NCBI GenBank assembly: GCA_012510325.1
Contig: JAAZIG010000134.1
Coordinates: 1 to 6,879 of the forward strand
DNA length: 6,879 nucleotides
Source of the DNA: Bacillota bacterium
Lineage (GTDB): Bacteria; Bacillota; Dethiobacteria; DTU022
Direction of reading: 5' to 3'
The notes below the pieces were generated by a model that saw nothing but the letters and a program-made list of their open reading frames with translations, made no database searches and was not told where the DNA came from. Positions 5,693 to 6,879 of this stretch are shown here, piece after piece (the first letter of the stretch is position 1; every line of letters starts with the position of its first letter). The position numbers were made by a program, and so were the translations under genes.

Positions 5693-6475
5693 TTACCTCC
5701 CGCTCTGTTGTCCAATCCACCCGATCTTGAAAAGACGGGCAAAACCTTCAGCCACAGCCGCAGCCAGATCGTCCTTCTCGATCTCATAACCCAAGTCGAG
5801 CAGCCCCGCAGCCTCGCTTCCCAGAGCTTTAAGATAGCTCTCTTTTTGTACAGAAAGCGGCTCCTCATCCCCTCCCAAAGGGGAAACAGACGGATTGAAG
5901 CGTAAGACGCGCCGGTAAGTCTCAAGAGACAGCTTCAGCAAAATTGAACCGTGCTGTAAAAGCATACCGTCCCGCCGCATCTGCGCGCTTCCCACCACTT
6001 TTTTCCCCTGGACACGCAGTTCATATGCCGAAGGAGCATCAAAACAAGAGCCGGGGGCCAGCCCGGTGTCCCGCTTTTTGTCCGGACTGAGCTCCGCCTC
6101 AATTCCCAGCAGGGTAAAAGCATCGAGCAGCGCCCGGCTGATAAAACGGTACGAAGGGACCACTCCCGCCGGGATCAGGCTGCGCACGTCGGGGACTGCG
6201 AAACTGTAGGTCAATTCCCGGTCATGGAGCACCGCCCGCCCACCTGTGGGGCGGCGGACAATATCTATCCCCAGACGGCGGCATTCTTCCCGGTCCGCCA
6301 CTGCAGCTGTCTTCTGGAAACGGCCCAACGACAAGGCCGGCGGTGACCAGCTGTAAAGGCGCAAAGCCGGCGGCGAGCCGCCGCCGCGGACCTTCTCAAG
6401 AATCTCCAGATCCCGCCGCATATTTGCCGCTCCCGGCGCAGGGGGATCATAAATCAAACACCACTTTTCTGCCAA
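5693..6475 (-). CDS. lipM: Octanoyltransferase LipM (octanoyl-ACP to GcvH-type lipoyl domain)
   Basis: Cytoplasmic cysteine-dependent acyltransferase of the BPL/LplA/LipB superfamily. In Bacillus LipM moves octanoate from acyl carrier protein to GcvH, the first step of lipoate assembly. Signatures are RRPTGGRAVLHDRELTYSF (74-92), catalytic C144 in GSCFDAPSAYEL, and GKKVVGSAQ (158-166) with the conserved lysine, followed by LLQHGSILL. The GxCFDAPS motif is typical of LipM and absent from LplA ligases. I start at the TTG at 6475 because a purine-rich site, AAGGGAGGAAGGAG (6495-6482), lies 6 nt upstream and the protein then opens AEKW, in register with the ETWRF opening of Bacillus LipM. An ATG at 6529 would add 18 residues without a good ribosome site. 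It sits 6 nt before lpdA and 105 nt after a radical SAM-like gene. Confidence 0.9.
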   Translation of the reverse strand: MAEKWCLIYDPPAPGAANMRRDLEILEKVRGGGSPPALRLYSWSPPALSLGRFQKTAAVADREECRRLGIDIVRRPTGGRAVLHDRELTYSFAVPDVRSLIPAGVVPSYRFISRALLDAFTLLGIEAELSPDKKRDTGLAPGSCFDAPSAYELRVQGKKVVGSAQMRRDGMLLQHGSILLKLSLETYRRVLRFNPSVSPLGGDEEPLSVQKESYLKALGSEAAGLLDLGYEIEKDDLAAAVAEGFARLFKIGWIGQQSGR

Positions 6476-6481
6476 GACGAT

Positions 6482-6495
6482 ACTCCTTCCTCCCT
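6482..6495 (-). promoter_or_regulatory. Extended ribosome binding site supporting the TTG start of lipM
   Basis: A 14-base all-purine run with two overlapping Shine-Dalgarno cores (GGGAGG and AAGGAG), ending 6 nt before the TTG at 6475. It lies inside the longer ATG-initiated frame, which argues that the longer form is not the main product. Confidence 0.7.
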
Positions 6496-6566
6496 TAAAT
6501 AACCCCGCCGCCACCGCTGGACGGGACATCCGGACATCGGCGCACTGCTCTGCTGACCCGATCTCT

Positions 6567-6588
6567 GTCGGTAAAGGGCTTTACCGAC
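6567..6588. repeat. Perfect 10-bp inverted repeat overlapping a stop codon
   Basis: GTCGGTAAAG (6567-6576), a 2-nt loop, then CTTTACCGAC (6579-6588). The right arm contains the stop codon of the upstream partial gene (6583-6581). On the minus strand it is followed by AGAGATCGGG, not by T residues, so it is not a standard intrinsic terminator. It could be an RNA hairpin protecting or processing the mRNA, or a protein-binding palindrome. Confidence 0.75.
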
Positions 6589-6879
6589 CTTCTGCAGCAG
6601 AAAGCAGGGCAAGAGCAGCAGCGCATTCAGAATCGCTCAACGGACGCGGATAGTTGTAGATAAAGCCGCCGGGCCTCTCGTTAAAGTAAGGTCGATTACA
6701 GCCGGGGCAACCGGCGGTTTGAAAAGCCTCCCCCTGAGCCAGCAGGCGCTGCATCCTGGCTTCGTTGATCCCGAAAGAGATGAGCCGCCCATTTTTAAAA
6801 CAAAGATCCTCCCATGAAACATGACCGTATCTCAGCAGGTAATGAAGCGCCTGCAGGCGGCGGTATGACGCCGGTTCGG
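6581..6879 (-). CDS. C-terminal fragment of a probable radical SAM protein (5' end outside the window)
   Basis: The frame enters at 6877 and runs 98 codons to TAA at 6583-6581. The visible part has a predicted helical segment YRRLQALHYLLRYGHVSWEDL, then a conserved-looking tail FQTAGCPGCNRPYFNERPGGFIYNYPRPLS with a CxxC pair (C57 and C60 of the visible part). I associate such a Cys-rich tail with radical SAM proteins encoded beside lipoate genes, where the CxxC could bind an auxiliary cluster. The radical SAM CxxxCxxC motif would lie outside the window, so the family is unproven. It does not end like a LipA-type lipoyl synthase. Position upstream of lipM and lpdA suggests a role in lipoyl formation, possibly as part of a LipS1/LipS2-type lipoyl synthase; that is inference. 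Confidence 0.6.
   Translation of the reverse strand, partial: EPASYRRLQALHYLLRYGHVSWEDLCFKNGRLISFGINEARMQRLLAQGEAFQTAGCPGCNRPYFNERPGGFIYNYPRPLSDSECAAALALLSAAEGR

Noticed and set aside
1..6879. CRISPR array, tRNA, rRNA or complete insertion sequence
   Set aside because: No regularly spaced repeats, no tRNA-like cloverleaf or rRNA segment, and no full transposase with terminal repeats were seen on reading.

Overview
The window looks like chromosomal DNA of a Firmicutes-type anaerobe, probably class Clostridia. The reasons are a LipM-type octanoyltransferase, an oxygen-sensitive iron-sulfur L-serine dehydratase, a tandem glycine riboswitch with an intrinsic terminator, purine-rich Shine-Dalgarno sites and TTG start codons. 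This is inference from gene content; there is no rRNA or other direct taxonomic marker. All convincing genes lie on the minus strand, so the genetic reading order runs from the right edge to the left.

Right block (about 6879 to 4289): a lipoate and glycine-cleavage support cluster. It starts with the C-terminal 98 codons of a protein that resembles a radical SAM enzyme tail with a CxxC motif. Next is lipM (octanoyl transfer, GcvH-type target), then lpdA (dihydrolipoamide dehydrogenase, the L-protein), which begins 6 nt after the lipM stop. These look like the distal end of a longer operon that may include gcv genes outside the window.

Middle (about 4288 to 3407): a gene-poor stretch of about 880 bp. 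It holds GC-rich inverted repeats, a 10-bp direct repeat, a perfect-consensus promoter (TTGACA, 17 bp, TATAAT), a complete tandem glycine riboswitch with a recognisable leader-linker kink-turn, a strong intrinsic terminator, and then about 290 nt of leader. On the plus strand that leader carries a short open frame weakly resembling the N-terminus of an ISAs1/H-repeat type transposase.

Left block (about 3406 to 246): a single-chain iron-sulfur L-serine dehydratase-like protein (beta and alpha domains fused through an ACT-like segment), then, 65 nt downstream, a lipoprotein solute-binding protein of the peptide/nickel ABC family (SBP_bac_5). No permease or ATPase is visible. The last 245 bp to the left edge are probably non-coding but contain nested inverted repeats.

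Working model: glycine is sensed by the riboswitch, glycine and serine interconvert through one-carbon metabolism, serine is deaminated to pyruvate by the dehydratase, and lipM/lpdA service the glycine cleavage system next door. The solute-binding protein may supply peptides or amino acids. Whether glycine turns the left operon on or off cannot be decided from the sequence alone.
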